Shown: piece after piece, positions 1 through 8,869 of the stretch
Position numbering within the stretch: position 1 is the first letter of the stretch
How the letters are laid out: the number at the start of each line of letters is the position of its first letter
Source of the DNA: Planctomycetota bacterium
GTDB lineage: Bacteria > Planctomycetota > UBA1135 > GCA-002686595
Reading direction: 5' to 3'
Assembly (NCBI GenBank): GCA_022446815.1
Contig: JAKVCD010000015.1
Span: forward strand, 1 to 64,000
Length of the DNA: 64,000 nucleotides
Translations under genes and position numbers: made by a program
The notes under the pieces: generated by a model
The model's input: the letters and a program-made list of their open reading frames with translations, nothing else
Told to the model about the DNA's origin: nothing
The model's database searches: none

Positions 1-2
1 CG

Positions 3-341
3 ACCCCCCACACACACCCTCCACACACCACCACCCCCAACCCCGCCTCCCCCCCACAGCCCCCCACGCTGCGCGCCCCGCTCAGCTCCGCGACTCACGA
101 CGACCTGCTCATCGATCGTCTCACCCCGATGATCGAAGCTGCGGACGACCCGCCGCCCTGTGAGATCCAAGTTCTCGACGGCGTGCGCCTCAGCTATTGG
201 GAGCGTTGGCGCGCCGCTGGTCATGTCGTACGCGTCTATGTGCCCTACGGCCCAGACTGGCGCGCCTACAGCATCCGGCGCATGCGCAAGAACCCGCAGA
301 TGTTCCGTGCGGTCACGCGGAGCATGCTGTTGGGCGACTGA
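3..341 (+). CDS. Proline dehydrogenase, C-terminal fragment (5' truncated by window edge)
   Basis: The open frame runs in from the window start and ends at the TGA before 342. The reliable part begins near base 69 (RAPLSSATHDDLLIDRL). It contains the proline dehydrogenase C-terminal signature: a THD motif, then VRVYVPYGPDW, then the YxxRR motif (YSIRRMRKNP), whose paired arginines bind the proline carboxylate in this FAD-dependent family. The enzyme oxidises L-proline to pyrroline-5-carboxylate. The protein stops about 15 residues after the RR motif, so it is a monofunctional enzyme and not a PutA fusion carrying a C-terminal aldehyde dehydrogenase. The first ~22 codons encode only Pro/Thr/His and do not look like the family (see findings). 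Confidence 0.85.
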   Translation, partial: TPHTHPPHTTTPNPASPPQPPTLRAPLSSATHDDLLIDRLTPMIEAADDPPPCEIQVLDGVRLSYWERWRAAGHVVRVYVPYGPDWRAYSIRRMRKNPQMFRAVTRSMLLGD

Positions 342-353
342 GAGTCGCCAGCC

Positions 354-1115
354 TCACTTACCGACTTGTAGCCGGCGCGCGAGCAGCTCGGAGAGGTTCC
401 CAGTCGCGAGGATCTTATTCATCGTCTCGCGATAGTCATAAGGCACTCTGTGCCAGGTGACGGCGTCAGGCTCGAGGATGGCGTAGCAAGCTCGGTTGTC
501 ACCGTCTCGAGGCTGACCGACGCTGCCCACGTTGATGAAGAACTTCTCATCGCTCGGGAGCTCCATGGTGCAGGAGTCTTCGCCCTCTAAGCCGTGAAAG
601 CGCAGCGCCTCATCATGAATCCCGGGGTGGTGCGTATGCCCAGCGACAGCGACGCCGTTGAAGCTGTCGAAAACACTGCGGAGCTTCTCTGGGTTCAAGA
701 AGCCATCTGTCGGCAGGACGTACTCGCGGACCGGGTCTCGGGGTGAACCATGAACAAAGAGGAAGCGCCCTTCTTCGTGAGACAGCGGCAGCTGCTCAAG
801 CCAGCGCCAGCGCTCCTTCTTCTCAGAGGAGGAGTACCACTTCGGCTGCATCCGCTCGCGCGTGTATTCGATGGCTCCCCGAGCGTGAGGATTGAAGTCC
901 GCTGCGCTGCGAGAGAGAGCGTCATCGTGGTTACCCATGAGACAGATCTCAGCGTGGCCTCGCACCACATCTACGCAGAACTCGGGCTCTGGTCCATACC
1001 CCACCACATCTCCGAGGCAGTAGATCTTGTCTACATCCTGACCCCGGAGGTGTTCGAGCACCGCGTTCAGCGCCTCCCTGTTTGAGTGGAGGTCTGAGAT
1101 CAGCCCGATCCTCAT
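354..1115 (-). CDS. Calcineurin-like metallophosphoesterase (YfcE/MJ0936-like)
   Basis: A 253-residue cytosolic metal-dependent phosphoesterase. The metal-binding motifs appear in order: SDLHSN (residues 7-12), GDVVGYG, GNHDD, HGS and AGHTHHP. This fits the Metallophos_2 subfamily, which includes small phosphodiesterases of unknown in vivo substrate. The ATG start at 1115 lies 2 nt beyond the stop of the upstream nrnA-like gene and has a GAGGGG motif ahead of it, so the two are probably co-translated. The product may act with the DHH phosphoesterase in nucleotide turnover, but that is inferred only from adjacency. The substrate cannot be predicted from sequence. Confidence 0.88.
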   Translation of the reverse strand: MRIGLISDLHSNREALNAVLEHLRGQDVDKIYCLGDVVGYGPEPEFCVDVVRGHAEICLMGNHDDALSRSAADFNPHARGAIEYTRERMQPKWYSSSEKKERWRWLEQLPLSHEEGRFLFVHGSPRDPVREYVLPTDGFLNPEKLRSVFDSFNGVAVAGHTHHPGIHDEALRFHGLEGEDSCTMELPSDEKFFINVGSVGQPRDGDNRACYAILEPDAVTWHRVPYDYRETMNKILATGNLSELLARRLQVGK

Positions 1116-1117
1116 CT

Positions 1118-2140
1118 CTACCCCTCTGCTCCGCTGCTGAGATCCTCTGAGACGGCCTGCCGCAGGTCTGCGCAGGCGCGCTCGAGAGAGCAGTCAAAGC
1201 TCGCCCCCGCAGCGCGCGCGTGCCCCCCGCCGCCAAAGCGCCGCGTCAGCCGCTGGACGTCATACCACTCCTTGCTGCGAGCAGAGAGCTTGCAGGTCTT
1301 GTCAGCGAGCTCCCGCACGAAGAGCACCACCTCAAGACCAGCGACGCTGCGAACGCAGTCGAGAACGTCGTCGCTGTCGTAGCCGACCGCGTCCTCAGAC
1401 CAAGGCTGTGTGATGAGCGCAGCCCTACCACCTGCGAAGTATTCGGTGCGCGAGAGGACAGCGCCGGTGAGGAGTGGATGACTGGGCTTCTTACGCTGCT
1501 CGATGGCCTGGAACATGCGTGCGGGCTCCACCCCTATCTCGACAAGCTCAGAGGCGATGCGCAGAGTCTCGGCGTCCGTGTTGGAGTACTTGAACCAGCC
1601 GGTATCAGAGACCATGGAGGTGAAGATCCCCTCGGCAGCGGGCAGGTCGACGTCCAGCCCAATCGCCTCGTGAATCCTGTGCACCAAGAGCCCAGTAGCT
1701 GAAGCTCGGACGTCTACAAAGGCCTCATCCCACCAGGGCTCTCCGACAGAGATGTGGTGGTCAATCACGAGCTTCTTGCTGTCTGCGCGGGCGAAGGCCT
1801 CGCCTAAACGTCCGCAACGAGAGAGTTCGTTGAAGTCGAGCAGGACCACCACGTCGTGCGGTGGTAGCTCCTCTCCGTCCCATGCGCGGAAGGGTACGTG
1901 GCGAGCGAGGTACTCAAAGCGTGGTTCGATCGGGTCAGGGTTGAGGATCGTGACCTCTGCCCCCATCCGCTCCAAGCAGGAAGCCAACGCGGCCTGAGCG
2001 CCTACACAGTCTCCGTCAGGGCGCACATGACCCGTGAGCACGAAGCGCTTCGAGGTCTTGAGCAGCTTGAGGGCAGCGAGCTGCTCAGCGGTGCACTCGA
2101 GGGCGGCCTGATCTGCGCTCTGGTTCATCGACATGTTCAT
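1118..2140 (-). CDS. nrnA: DHH/DHHA1 phosphoesterase, NrnA-like oligoribonuclease/pAp phosphatase
   Basis: About 340 residues from the ATG at 2140; an upstream GTG (2164) and two later ATGs (2134, 2128) are also possible and none has a clear ribosome-binding site. The N-terminal DHH domain shows HVRPDGD (residues 38-44), LLDFNE and the DHH triad at about 127-129. The C-terminal DHHA1 domain ends with the glycine-rich GGGGHARAAG loop at about 303-312. NrnA enzymes degrade 2-5 nt RNA fragments and dephosphorylate 3'-phosphoadenosine 5'-phosphate using Mn2+. The gene sits 2 nt upstream of the metallophosphoesterase gene, suggesting one transcript. A RecJ-like role is unlikely at this length. Confidence 0.85.
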   Translation of the reverse strand: MNMSMNQSADQAALECTAEQLAALKLLKTSKRFVLTGHVRPDGDCVGAQAALASCLERMGAEVTILNPDPIEPRFEYLARHVPFRAWDGEELPPHDVVVLLDFNELSRCGRLGEAFARADSKKLVIDHHISVGEPWWDEAFVDVRASATGLLVHRIHEAIGLDVDLPAAEGIFTSMVSDTGWFKYSNTDAETLRIASELVEIGVEPARMFQAIEQRKKPSHPLLTGAVLSRTEYFAGGRAALITQPWSEDAVGYDSDDVLDCVRSVAGLEVVLFVRELADKTCKLSARSKEWYDVQRLTRRFGGGGHARAAGASFDCSLERACADLRQAVSEDLSSGAEG

Positions 2141-2222
2141 AAGAGGAGTCCCGCCCGCTCGCACATGAGCGGAGAGACCCGTGGGTGCTCAGGGTATCCC
2201 ATGCGTATAAGCCACGAAAGGC

Positions 2223-3425
2223 TCACGGGGTACACCCCGTCCCCAAAGAGATCTCTCCCCCAGCGACCCACACTCGCTGTACCTGGGGCTGACCGCTTGT
2301 GAGAGCTTCCAGAGCTGGTCCCTCACAGTCGTAGAGCACCATGTCTGCATGAGCCCCTACGCACAGCTCTCCGACTCTGCCCTCCATGCCGAGAGCACGC
2401 GCGCCTGCGCGTGTTGCCACCTCGAAGGCTTGCTCCGGCCCCACCCCGGGGTGCGCCTCTCTAAAAGCTGCGACCTCCAAACGCATGTCTAAGGCCTCAT
2501 TTCCGGCGAGGGAGTCTGTCCCGAGCGCCACGTCAACGCCCTCCGTCATCCATCGGGATGCGTCAAAGGGTGCTCTCCCAAACCAGGCGTGAGCGCCGGG
2601 GCAGTGGACGATCGACACGCCGCGCTCTCGCAAGAAGCTCGCGTCGACTTCTCCCGGATAGTTGGCGTGGACGAGACTCACCGGTCGCCGCAAGAGTCCA
2701 GCCCGGTCTAGGCGCTCTAGGGTGGTGCCCTGCGGGCTCGGCATCACCAGCCCGTCGAAAGCGCTCGAGAGACCACGCTCCCAGTCTGCCTCCTCCTTTG
2801 TCTCGTTCCAGTGGACCTGCACAGGCTGCTCACCACCGCCGCCGAGGGCGCTCAAAAGCTCGTCACTGACAGTGTAGCCAGCGTGAGGTGAGATCCCGAA
2901 GCTGAGGCGCTCACCAGACACGAGCGGCGCGTTGATCTGAGCGAGGAGCTCCTCCCTGCGCGCGGCGTCTCCGAGGTCTAAGACCTCTCGAAGCACGACC
3001 GCCCTGAGCTGGTGCTGAGCGAGCACCCGCGTAGCAGCACCCGTCGAGTCGACGTCTCCTACTGTTGTAGTGCCACCAACTAAGAGGCGCTTCGCGCCAT
3101 CGCGGACGGCGTCCTCGAAGTCGCTGTCCGTGAGCCCTGTGCGCTCTCGCAAGAGCGCGCGTATCCAGTCAGGGAAGGCCTCACCTGCCTCGACTCGCCC
3201 CTCCAATCCTGTGAGCTCTAGGTGAACGTGAGCGTTCACCCAGCCAGGCGCTAGGACGCCCTCTCCCAGGTCTACAAGCTCTCCCTCCGCGCGCCGCCGG
3301 AGTGCTCCGGGGCCCTCCAAGACCGCGACCACCTCGCCGGCATCATTGACGACGACACCGCCACCGGCGTGTACCTGTTGTGCATCAACGACTAGCTGAC
3401 GGGCGGTGTAGGTTCGAGCGGCCAT
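2223..3425 (-). CDS. Amidohydrolase, aminodeoxyfutalosine deaminase/chlorohydrolase-like
   Basis: A 400-residue member of the TIM-barrel amidohydrolase (ATZ/TRZ, cytosine deaminase-like) family. The metal ligands are visible as NAHVHLE, HAGY, HWNETKEE, LVHANY and the catalytic GTDSLAGNEALDM. The HWNETKEE and HCPGAHAWFGR segments resemble deaminases of the futalosine menaquinone pathway and related adenosine-derivative deaminases, but the substrate is not determined by sequence. No other menaquinone gene is nearby. The ATG at 3425 has no Shine-Dalgarno sequence; a TAGGAT hexamer sits exactly 6 nt upstream, suggesting a leaderless mRNA. It is separated from lipoprotein A by a terminator. Confidence 0.8.
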   Translation of the reverse strand: MAARTYTARQLVVDAQQVHAGGGVVVNDAGEVVAVLEGPGALRRRAEGELVDLGEGVLAPGWVNAHVHLELTGLEGRVEAGEAFPDWIRALLRERTGLTDSDFEDAVRDGAKRLLVGGTTTVGDVDSTGAATRVLAQHQLRAVVLREVLDLGDAARREELLAQINAPLVSGERLSFGISPHAGYTVSDELLSALGGGGEQPVQVHWNETKEEADWERGLSSAFDGLVMPSPQGTTLERLDRAGLLRRPVSLVHANYPGEVDASFLRERGVSIVHCPGAHAWFGRAPFDASRWMTEGVDVALGTDSLAGNEALDMRLEVAAFREAHPGVGPEQAFEVATRAGARALGMEGRVGELCVGAHADMVLYDCEGPALEALTSGQPQVQRVWVAGGEISLGTGCTP

Positions 3426-3431
3426 GCGTGG

Positions 3432-3437
3432 ATCCTA
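3432..3437 (-). promoter_or_regulatory. -10-like hexamer TAGGAT, possible leaderless promoter of the amidohydrolase gene
   Basis: TAGGAT matches TATAAT at four of six positions, including the conserved T1, A2 and T6. It ends 6 nt before the ATG at 3425, so transcription would begin at or near the start codon. No convincing -35 element is seen. Confidence 0.35.
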
Positions 3438-3478
3438 CCGCGCAGCAGCGCGTAACGAGCGAGGGACCCACAGACAAA

Positions 3479-3509
3479 GAGACGGGGGCGCCTGCGGCTC
3501 CCCCGTCTC
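3479..3509 (-). terminator. Rho-independent terminator of lipoprotein A
   Basis: A perfect 10-bp stem, GAGACGGGGG with CCCCCGTCTC, encloses an 11-nt loop that can form an additional GCC/GGC pair. On the minus strand it is followed by TTTGTCTG. It lies 28 nt downstream of the lipoprotein A stop codon and upstream of the amidohydrolase gene. Confidence 0.8.
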
Positions 3510-3537
3510 CTCAGGTCTGTCTGCACCAGCGCTGAGA

Positions 3538-6500
3538 TCAGTCAGGTGTGACCGCGATCGTAAGGTTCGTGACGCCGTGAATTTGAGAGTTCAGGAGGCT
3601 GTCAGGGTTACCGATCTCCTTCATCGACTCCTCGAAGACAATGCAGAAACGCACCATGTTCGGCGTGGGCGAGAAGAGTCCAAGCTCCTCAGGGTGGCGG
3701 ACCCAGGGAGTCAGTGACCCTTCAGCGATGTCACTGGTGACGCCGCCAAGGGAGACATCGCAGGGATCTTCAAGGAGACCGTTCAGGCGTGCACCTTGGA
3801 AGCGGACCGTGAAGAGGCTGCCGTTGAAGCCGATCTGATCGTGGTTGAGCTCTTGGCCGATGAACTCCTCAAAGGACTCACCAATCAGCGGGAAGTTCGG
3901 CTCGTCCGCGAGGTCGGGGATACCCCGATACGGCATGAGGTCAAAGATCGGGTCACCGTTCCCATCGAGGCCGACCTCGTAGACGACGTCCATGTTCCAG
4001 CCCATCTCATCGGGCTCGATGGTCCCGCTCAGGTCCTTGTCCTCATCCGAGTTGAAGCTCAGCTGGAAGAAGTTGCCAGTGGGCTTCATCCAGCAAGACA
4101 TCGAACCGCTCATCGATTCCGGACGGACGCGAGTTTGGCTCATGCGTCCCACACTCAAGATCGCTGCCGAGTCATAGGGAGCGTTGAAGCTCGGATCACC
4201 GGGGTTGAAGGGCGCGATGAAGGGAGCGACCGCTGAGGCTAAGGCCTGCTGACCGGGGAGGTCATTCTGCTGAGGACCGCCCTGCACTTCGAAGCGCACC
4301 AGGCCGGGGCCGCCGTCGCCGCCGAGAGAGCCGCCGACGCCTTCGCCGCCGGCGCCACCTGCGACGACCAAGCGGTTCGAGACCGACTGGATGTCGATAT
4401 CAGGTGCCTGAATCTTGATAGCGCCGCCAGAGCCTGCGCCGCCAGGTGAGGCGAAGGCCCCACAGGCGATCTTGTTAGCCTCTTCCCCTTGCCCTTGGTT
4501 AGTGCAGGCCCAGATGTCCTGGTTGAGGATCGTAGCGCTGCCCCCGTCACCGCCAGAGCAGTCGATCTGGCCATTGACGGTGATCTTGTTGCCGCTGTGC
4601 AGCTGCAGAGCGCCGCCGCCGCCGCCGCCGCCAGCGCCAGAGTGATCCCAGTACGGGAAGAAGAAGTTGGTACCGCCGCCGAGGCACTGGCTCCCGCTAG
4701 CGTCAGGAGATGCGTTGTTACGGATACCCCAGATGTGCATTCCGCCGCCGCCGCCGCCAGAGCCGCCTCGCAAGAGCCCGCCCACGAGACCACGAACGAT
4801 GGGCTGTGTACCGGGCGCCTCGATGTTGAGGCCCGCGGTGCTGGCCGGGGTCGTGTTCGGGGGGAGGTTGGAGCCAACTCCAGGGTTGATCGCTACGTAG
4901 CCATATGCGCCGGGGACGCCCTCATTTCCGGCGAGGGCGTAGCCTCCACCAGCACCGGGCTGACCGACCGTCGCGACCCGGCACTCGAGGGCGCCAGAGG
5001 AGACGTTGAGGACCACGCTGTAGTCGACGTCGCCGATATCCTGCGCGTGCTGGTTTGAGGTCGGGATGTTCTCAGGCCAGTGAATGCCGCCCGTCCCTTG
5101 ACCAAAGTCAGCCACAGGGAAGCCACCGACTCCTTCGCCCCCGCCGCCGTCGATGACCGCCCCGGGGTTCGTGATACCGCCGAGGTTTTGCAGCGCGGTC
5201 GCGCTGCCCGAGTGGTCGAAGCGATCTCCGCCGAACCCACCAGAGCCAGCAGCCGGGCCGCCCTGACCGCCCGCGCCGCCGAAGGCGGTCTGAGGGCTGA
5301 TGTCGGGACCATCCGTGTACGAGTTTGACTGGTGATCAGGTGCGGTCTCGCCCGTGCAGTCGAGGATGCCGTCGACAAGCAGCGAGCCTCGCGAGTAAAC
5401 GCGGCCGGGGTTGTCGCCCGTTAGGACGAGGCGCCCGTTGCCCTTAATGACAACTCGAGAGAACTCGAAGCGTCCGTCGGTGATTGTGATCGTCGGCCAG
5501 GTGCTCGGATCAGCGGCGTCGTAGTCAACTCCAGGCTCAGCGTTGTCGAGGAGGTCACGAACCTGCTCGGGCAGCGGAAACTCTTGGGAGTCCGTGTTGA
5601 GCGTTACGACCTCGCCCGGCTCGATCACGAGCTCGCCGAGCCGGCCTGCCCCACCACCCAAGCCGAAGCCGAGGTAATCGAAGGCGTTGCCTAGCTCGTC
5701 GACACCGCTCTCCCCCCAACCGATTCCGGAGTAGAGGGACGCGTGGTTGTCGTCATTGTCGAAGTTCTCGCCGTCCTGGTCAGGGAGGGTTACGTCCTGG
5801 AAAGGCTGTGCTTCAGGGATGCAGTAAAACAGGCCTGCATTGTCGAGGCCGTTCCCGACGAGATCAGAGATCTGGTCAGGGAGATCGATGACGATCTGAC
5901 GCGGAAGAAAACCTGAGCCGGAGGCAGGGAAGCCCACCTCAGGCGTGAATACGAAGGTCGTCTGAAAGAGGTCTTGGTCCCAGAACGCGGCCCAAGAGCC
6001 ACCAACAGGGACTTGGTCCGTGATGTTATTGGTGTTGCCGTCCGGGTCGATCATCACGCGCGCGAAGGGTGCGTCGCCAGACTGCGGACTCGCCAGCGTC
6101 GCGATGTTCATGAGGTCGTCGAACACGATGGTGATCTGCGAGCTCAGAAGCACGCCTGAGACTGAAGCGGGGCCATCGAGGAGCTCGATGTCACCTTGGG
6201 AAATCGTGTCAACAAAGACGCGCGCCTTCGGCTTACCAGGCACCGCGTCAAGGATGTCCGTCGTCGTCTGGACAGTGCATGAGAGGCGACTCTCGTTGGG
6301 GCCTCCACCGAGCGCGCGGACAAAGGGACCATCATCCCCCTGAGAGGTCCCCGGGACCTTGATCAGATAAGTCTCGTTCGCCTCCAGCGCAAAGACCGGG
6401 TTGCCTGCAGAGTCGAGGCTCAGCGTGGGGCGCGCGATCAAGCGGCTCGGGTTGAGCGGATCCAGTGAGTAGTCGAAGGCCGGGATCGAGCCATCGTTTG

Positions 6501-6762
6501 CGTTCTGCACTTGGAAAGACTGATTGTCGACACTCTGGAGGTCAACGGGACCAGAGAACAAGACGACAAACTCGGGGTTGACCCCGACGAGGTCGATGGA
6601 GCAAGAGACCTGGCTACCGCCCGCGCCGTCACCGCAACCGAGGGAGCAGGACTCAATATAGAGCGAGCCTCCGCCTCCGCTTCCGGAGCCGTTTGAGCAA
6701 GCGGCTGCGAGGAGTACTGAGGCGACGGCAAGGGCCTTGGACGCGTTCTGTGCGTTCTTCAT
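3538..6762 (-). CDS. Giant glycine-rich Ig-like surface lipoprotein A
   Basis: A 1074-residue lipoprotein from the ATG at 6762, chosen because it gives a proper signal peptide with lipobox LAAAC (Cys22); upstream codons would add an unlikely N-terminus. A Gly/Ser linker follows, then Ig-like (SbsA/Big_5-type) segments with motifs such as VVLFSGPVD. From about residue 450 come beta-strand motifs (RVVIKGNGRLVLTG, GSLLVDGILDCTG) alternating with long glycine runs of up to eight residues. A canonical EF-hand loop, DKDLSGTIEPDE, lies at residues 908-919. It is paralogous to lipoproteins B and D in this window. It probably sits on the outer membrane or cell surface. Function is unknown; structural, adhesive or matrix roles are possible. 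Confidence 0.8.
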   Translation of the reverse strand: MKNAQNASKALAVASVLLAAACSNGSGSGGGGSLYIESCSLGCGDGAGGSQVSCSIDLVGVNPEFVVLFSGPVDLQSVDNQSFQVQNANDGSIPAFDYSLDPLNPSRLIARPTLSLDSAGNPVFALEANETYLIKVPGTSQGDDGPFVRALGGGPNESRLSCTVQTTTDILDAVPGKPKARVFVDTISQGDIELLDGPASVSGVLLSSQITIVFDDLMNIATLASPQSGDAPFARVMIDPDGNTNNITDQVPVGGSWAAFWDQDLFQTTFVFTPEVGFPASGSGFLPRQIVIDLPDQISDLVGNGLDNAGLFYCIPEAQPFQDVTLPDQDGENFDNDDNHASLYSGIGWGESGVDELGNAFDYLGFGLGGGAGRLGELVIEPGEVVTLNTDSQEFPLPEQVRDLLDNAEPGVDYDAADPSTWPTITITDGRFEFSRVVIKGNGRLVLTGDNPGRVYSRGSLLVDGILDCTGETAPDHQSNSYTDGPDISPQTAFGGAGGQGGPAAGSGGFGGDRFDHSGSATALQNLGGITNPGAVIDGGGGEGVGGFPVADFGQGTGGIHWPENIPTSNQHAQDIGDVDYSVVLNVSSGALECRVATVGQPGAGGGYALAGNEGVPGAYGYVAINPGVGSNLPPNTTPASTAGLNIEAPGTQPIVRGLVGGLLRGGSGGGGGGMHIWGIRNNASPDASGSQCLGGGTNFFFPYWDHSGAGGGGGGGALQLHSGNKITVNGQIDCSGGDGGSATILNQDIWACTNQGQGEEANKIACGAFASPGGAGSGGAIKIQAPDIDIQSVSNRLVVAGGAGGEGVGGSLGGDGGPGLVRFEVQGGPQQNDLPGQQALASAVAPFIAPFNPGDPSFNAPYDSAAILSVGRMSQTRVRPESMSGSMSCWMKPTGNFFQLSFNSDEDKDLSGTIEPDEMGWNMDVVYEVGLDGNGDPIFDLMPYRGIPDLADEPNFPLIGESFEEFIGQELNHDQIGFNGSLFTVRFQGARLNGLLEDPCDVSLGGVTSDIAEGSLTPWVRHPEELGLFSPTPNMVRFCIVFEESMKEIGNPDSLLNSQIHGVTNLTIAVTPD

Positions 6763-7122
6763 ATGGGGCTCTTCTGGGGGTCGGCGATGCGGACTCATAC
6801 CGCATGGTCGAGGTTCTTGTGCTGGATCCACCCCAGACCAAACGAGGTCCGAGGAGCGTTCAGATACCCTGCCCATAGCCTTCTTGGACAGGAACAGGGG
6901 CTGAGCATATTAGGCGCTCTAGCGGGAAGGTTGCCATGTATTTCTGGCCTTGTAGGCCCAAGAGAGCCGTTTTTACCTTCTAGTGCCCCCTGAGCGCGCT
7001 TATGCATTGTATTCCGACATCCATCCGCGACCATGGCGCTCCACGTGGGTACCTTGAGCCTTGAGCCCTCAGCGCCCAGTAGAGCACCCTGCACGGGTGT
7101 TCTCCCCCCCTTAACAAGATCC
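6763..7122. other. Divergent intergenic region between lipoprotein A and the 7123 lipoprotein
   Basis: This 360-bp region separates two divergently transcribed lipoprotein genes. I see no coding potential beyond poor frame extensions of the two genes. It is more AT-rich around 6900-7015 and holds one plausible + strand promoter (6884-6913) and a small GGCC/GGCC inverted repeat near 6950. No minus-strand promoter could be assigned with confidence. Confidence 0.5.
6884..6913 (+). promoter_or_regulatory. Candidate sigma-70 promoter for the 7123 lipoprotein-tatD pair
   Basis: TTGGAC, an 18-nt spacer, then TATTAG. Four to five of six positions match consensus in each box. It lies about 210 bp upstream of the predicted start, which implies a long leader, so the assignment is tentative. 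Confidence 0.35.
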
Positions 7123-8040
7123 ATGCCGACACTTAGCCCCCAGCAAACCGCCTCCTATGGCCCCGATGTGGCCCCTCAGCCCCATCAATCGCTGTGGGAA
7201 CGTGCGAGCTCGCACACCCTCCCGCTCGCCCTCCTCCTCCTAGCCGCATGCGGCGGCGAGGGAACACCTGAGCCTGCGCCGGCCTCCACCTCTGGAGACC
7301 CTGAGGCCAAGATCGAGGAGCTTATTCGCCTGCTGACTCCGCTGGACCCGACCCTTACGAGCGACCATCACGACAGACACCTCCACGCGCGCCGAGCCCT
7401 TCAAGAAGAGCTGGAAGGGAGCAGCGAAGAGTTCGGTCAAGCCGCGCTTGAGGCTTTCCACCGACACCGGGACGACATCGTCGATGTCCGCCGTGGGCTC
7501 CTCCAGGTCGCGGCGCGCTCTGCACCGCTCGAGACCTCCCCACTCTTAGAGAAGCTCGTTGTCGAGTACGGCCACCCCCTAGAGGAGCGCGCTGAGGCGA
7601 CCCTGTTGATCAGCGAGGCCGCACCTGAGCGGGCCCTCAAGATCTTAGAGCCGATGTGCAGGAGGACGAAGCGTAACGAGACCCTCCCCCACGACGAGTT
7701 CCTCATCCGCGCTTGGGTGCGCGCCTGCGAAGAGCTCGATATGTCTCCCGTCCCTGTCCTCGTAGACAACGCTACGAACATCACGAAGGACCAGACCTCT
7801 AGGCACTACTCCGTAAAGCAACTCGGCAACCACGTCGATCCGCTCGGACGACAGGCACTTGAGATCATCCTCATCGAGTCTACGGGGAACGGCTACATCC
7901 GAAGGATGGCAGCGCAGTCCCTGCGCAAGACGCTGCCAGCAGAGGACGCATGCGCCCTCTTTAAGGAGGTGGCGGACAAAGAGGCCGAGAGCAACTTCCT
8001 TGTCTTCCTCTTAGACGTCATCTCGGAGACGTGCCCGTGA
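7123..8040 (+). CDS. Lipoprotein with HEAT-like helical repeats
   Basis: From the ATG at 7123 the product is about 305 residues. A hydrophobic stretch ends in the lipobox LLAAC (Cys43), followed by a short Ala/Pro/Ser linker. An in-frame GTG at 7168 would give a more usual signal-peptide length and may be the true start. The mature part is almost entirely charged amphipathic helices (for example PLEERAEATLLISEAAPERALKIL), resembling HEAT/armadillo repeats used for protein-protein contacts. No enzymatic motif is seen. The 3' end overlaps the tatD start by 10 nt, so the two are translationally coupled. Location is probably periplasmic and membrane-anchored; the role is unknown. Confidence 0.65.
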   Translation: MPTLSPQQTASYGPDVAPQPHQSLWERASSHTLPLALLLLAACGGEGTPEPAPASTSGDPEAKIEELIRLLTPLDPTLTSDHHDRHLHARRALQEELEGSSEEFGQAALEAFHRHRDDIVDVRRGLLQVAARSAPLETSPLLEKLVVEYGHPLEERAEATLLISEAAPERALKILEPMCRRTKRNETLPHDEFLIRAWVRACEELDMSPVPVLVDNATNITKDQTSRHYSVKQLGNHVDPLGRQALEIILIESTGNGYIRRMAAQSLRKTLPAEDACALFKEVADKEAESNFLVFLLDVISETCP

Positions 8041-8804
8041 TCACCGACACCCATTCCCACCTCTTCTGGGAGCGCTTTGACGAGGACAGGGAGGAGGTCA
8101 TCTCCCGAGCCAAAGAGGCGGGCGTAGAGCGCATGCTCGTCGTCGGCACGACACTTGAGACCTCCAAAATTTCCTTCGAGCTAGCGGCGCGGCACGAGGG
8201 CCTCTTCCCCACCGCCGGCGTCCACCCCCATGACGTACAAGAGCCCGACGATGCCATTCGAGAAGAGATCGCGACCCTCTGCGCGCTACCGGAGTGTGTC
8301 GCTGTAGGCGAGACAGGGCTCGACTACTTCCGCGAGTACAGCCCTCACGAGGTGCAGCGTGACTGGTTCAGGTGGCACCTTGAGCTAGCTCGCCTCCTCG
8401 ACAAGCCCGCGATCGTCCACTGCCGCGCGGCTCACGAGGACACGATGCAGATCCTGGGCGAGTTCCCCGGCGTCCGCGCTGTGATGCACTGCTATGCGAT
8501 GGGCGAAGAGGAGCTGAGCCCCTACCTCGAGATGGGGCACTACATCTCATTCAGCGGCGTCGTGACCTACCCGAAGAACGACGGTAACCGCGCCGCAGCC
8601 AAGGCAGTCCCAGCAGACCGGCTACTAGTCGAGACGGACTGCCCTTTCCTCGCGCCCCAAGCACACCGAGGTAAGCGGAACGAGCCCGCCTTTGTCGCCG
8701 CGACCTTGGAGGTCGTCGCTGAGCTGCGCGGAGTGCCTGCGAAGGAGCTCGCGAGCCAGACCTCTAAGAACGCCGCCGAGCTCTTCAGCCTCCCAGCGGT
8801 CTAA
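8031..8804 (+). CDS. tatD: TatD family metal-dependent hydrolase/DNase
   Basis: A 257-residue TIM-barrel hydrolase. Family motifs run in order: TDTHSHL with the HxH metal pair, GVHPHDV, the GETGLDYFR signature, IVHCRAA, HCYAMGEEE and the catalytic VETDCPFLAPQAHRGKRNEP. TatD proteins are cytosolic 3'-5' exonucleases or related phosphoesterases involved in DNA repair and quality control. The GTG start at 8031 lies inside the end of the upstream lipoprotein gene (10-nt overlap). Length and motif spacing match the family. Confidence 0.92.
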   Translation: MPVITDTHSHLFWERFDEDREEVISRAKEAGVERMLVVGTTLETSKISFELAARHEGLFPTAGVHPHDVQEPDDAIREEIATLCALPECVAVGETGLDYFREYSPHEVQRDWFRWHLELARLLDKPAIVHCRAAHEDTMQILGEFPGVRAVMHCYAMGEEELSPYLEMGHYISFSGVVTYPKNDGNRAAAKAVPADRLLVETDCPFLAPQAHRGKRNEPAFVAATLEVVAELRGVPAKELASQTSKNAAELFSLPAV

Positions 8805-8818
8805 AGCTCCAACGAAGA

Positions 8819-8848
8819 GAGGCCCCGCCGGAAGACCGACGGAGCCTC
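8819..8848 (-). terminator. Terminator between tatD and the pilin gene
   Basis: A 30-nt hairpin with a 13-bp stem and a 4-nt loop. Read on the minus strand, the two internal irregularities become G-U pairs, giving a fully paired stem, while on the + strand they are C-A mismatches. It therefore mainly serves the minus-strand pilin transcript; the tail is TCTTCGTT. It lies 21 nt past the pilin stop codon and may also slow + strand transcription out of tatD. Confidence 0.7.
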
Positions 8849-8869
8849 TACGGAAGGGAGTGGTCCGGA

